Shown piece after piece: positions 62,861 to 64,000 of a stretch of DNA of 64,000 bases (position 1 is its first letter; each line of letters starts with the position of its first letter). The DNA is taken from assembly GCA_026182355.1 (NCBI GenBank), contig JAPFBL010000522.1, positions 299,501-363,500 of the forward strand, given 5' to 3'. This DNA is from Hermatobates lingyangjiaoensis (Eukaryota > Arthropoda > Insecta > Hemiptera > Hermatobatidae). The notes beneath the pieces were generated by a model. It did not search any database. It was not told the DNA's origin and saw only the letters and a program-made list of their open reading frames with translations. The position numbers and the translations under genes were made by a program.

Positions 62861-62903
62861 GACTAAGATCTTTCAACCGTAACAAGCGGTCTTCGTCAGA
62901 GTC
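62861..62903 (-). ncRNA. Hammerhead ribozyme-like motif (family A)
   Basis: On the - strand: GACT, CTGACGA, A, stem II GACCG/CGGTT (one G-U pair) with a CTTGTTA loop, GAAA, palindrome AGATCT, T and AGTC. Stem I of 4 bp (GACT:AGTC) is perfect. Confidence 0.75.
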
Positions 62904-62943
62904 AAAACTCCAACTGACTCTGACGAAACTCAGTTGGGTTTTT

Positions 62944-62986
62944 GACTCTGACGAAGACCGCTTGTTACGGTTGAAAGATCTTAGTC
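62944..62986 (+). ncRNA. Hammerhead ribozyme-like motif (family A)
   Basis: Inverted partner of 62861-62903 with the same sequence. CTGACGA at 62948-62954, stem II 62956-62972, GAAA 62973-62976, AGATCT 62976-62981, predicted cleavage after T62982, stem I strands at 62944-62947 and 62983-62986. Confidence 0.75.
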
Positions 62987-63307
62987 TTGTTTTCCCATTT
63001 TCTTATTGTGGTTTGATCATTGATTGTTATTTCACGTGTTTATGTGAAATCTTTGTATATATATATAATATCAAATTTTCAGTTTCAAAATGAAATGATG
63101 TGATAAAAGGATACTAACCGTCTTGTATCGGTGTGCTTGGTTTTCCTTTCTTTTTGCTTTCAGATTACGGTGAAAAGTGAAACTTTGAATCTACAAGTCG
63201 TAGTGTTTTCATATTTTTTGTCTCTTTTACGTGTGTTGAGCAATGGGTTTCCATTTCAGATCCTTTTCTGAAGTTCTTACATATAAAACCTTTATATGTT
63301 CCTAGTA

Positions 63308-64000
63308 CAGAGATTCCGAAAGTAGGTTGGTTTCACGGGACCCTGGGGTTCCTTGACGGACTGTCTGGGGTTCCACGAAAAACATTTAGAGAAATCATTT
63401 TTCTAATTTTTTTTTTTAGAAGATATGGATTTATTCCGTGTTTTTTGTGAATCATGAAACCTAATAATACTTATACACATAAGTAGAAGTAGCTAAACTT
63501 TATTCATATATAGAATGAATCACTAATCAGTTTTTGGAGCTATCTCATTCCCGAATTTCTTTCTATTGTAAAAATAGCACTTCACACATTGCTGCCACTT
63601 CCCACAACCTAATTATGTAAAATCGGATTTTCTTTTTACACTACCATAAAAACTAAATACTAAAGTAGACTTAATGCTCGGTCTGACTTGAAAATCAAAC
63701 TTTCATCTATAAAACCAAAAATGATTACAAAATAATCTTTGTGTTAAAGTTGCTAATAATTCTGTTTCATGTGTTATATAATTGTGGAAGATATGAAAAT
63801 TAAAATCTATTAGTTTTGAATTTTTCTTCGAAAAATACGCATTGCAGTCATATTACTTTTTAACTGTTTTTAAACATACATACTATTTATAAAAGCATAT
63901 GAACATATTTATATTATGATTGTATAAAACCATTAGAATCTGGGGTATTTGGGAAAGTTACTGAAGCAAAAAGGGTTCCACGTCGAAAAAAGTCTGGGTA
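63308..64000 (+). mobile_element. hAT-type non-autonomous element, runs off the window
   Basis: The left end CAGAGATTCCGAAAGTAGG begins at 63308. The right end reaches 'gtcgaaaaaagtctggg' at the last bases, so only a few bases are missing. It has no internal microsatellite, unlike the copy at 31643-32945, and serves as the reference for the intact internal order. Confidence 0.8.

Larger units (their letters stand above)
62797..63065. mobile_element. Penelope-like family A inverted pair, best copy
   Basis: Begins in (TA)n (62797-62824). Arms 'atcaaaccacaataacaaaa' and 'ttattgtggtttgatcattg' contain two intact motifs. Between them an extra 'gactctgacgaa' shows a third, truncated motif. It ends with 'cacgtgtttatgtgaaatct' and TA repeats. 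Confidence 0.88.

Overview
This window is eukaryotic nuclear DNA from an animal, most likely an invertebrate. It is strongly AT-rich, has very few coding exons, and is built mainly from old transposable elements and simple repeats. The two recognisable host proteins (a GH27 alpha-N-acetylgalactosaminidase and a tetraspanin), together with Penelope-like elements, mariner, Tigger, hAT, Helitron, LINE and tRNA-SINE debris, fit an arthropod-like or other invertebrate genome. I cannot name the species from sequence alone.

Host genes: an intronless-looking NAGA-type glycosidase reading frame (417 codons, both catalytic aspartates present) lies at 41.1-42.35 kb on the + strand, just downstream of a small GC-rich patch with a perfect CRE. 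Two phase-0 exons of a tetraspanin (TM2 and TM3, 135 and 75 nt) lie at 53.4 and 56.5 kb on the + strand, separated by a 3 kb intron full of transposons. A 141-codon reading frame at 61.2 kb may be the last exon of an unidentified gene. A 5S rRNA-derived pseudogene lies at 19.64-19.74 kb on the - strand.

Layout: 0-6.7 kb holds repeats, an odd homopolymer-ridden stretch, a TA-flanked TIR element and a CT-rich minisatellite beside a hAT copy. 7.3-10.1 kb holds two copies of one repeat, each invaded by a different TA-target transposon, then a 118-bp minisatellite. 10.7-19.5 kb holds LINE and SINE debris and inverted Penelope fragments. 20.9-30.5 kb is dense in Penelope fragments, with an 86-bp satellite and a complete-ended Tigger element. 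31.6-32.9 kb is a hAT element with 8-bp target duplications. 33-38 kb has more Penelope palindromes. 38.8-42.6 kb has direct repeats, two SINEs and NAGA. 44-46.7 kb has a Penelope reverse transcriptase/endonuclease pseudogene. 48.2-62.4 kb is the tetraspanin region, full of Penelope, Helitron and SINE copies. 63.3 kb to the end is another hAT copy.

The dominant hidden structure is a large population of hammerhead-ribozyme-like motifs at more than 35 loci on both strands. They belong to about a dozen sequence families but share one plan: CTGANGA, one extra base, a stem II hairpin, GAAA, then a short self-complementary stem III (ACGT, AATT, ATAT, ACGCGT, AGATCT, ACCGGT or ACATGT) followed by a non-G base. 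This fits the minimal, probably dimer-forming hammerheads described for the terminal repeats of Penelope-like retroelements. Many copies sit as head-to-head inverted pairs embedded in (TA)n tracts. Two loci still carry the GIY-YIG endonuclease next to the ribozyme arms, which links the hairpins to Penelope elements.
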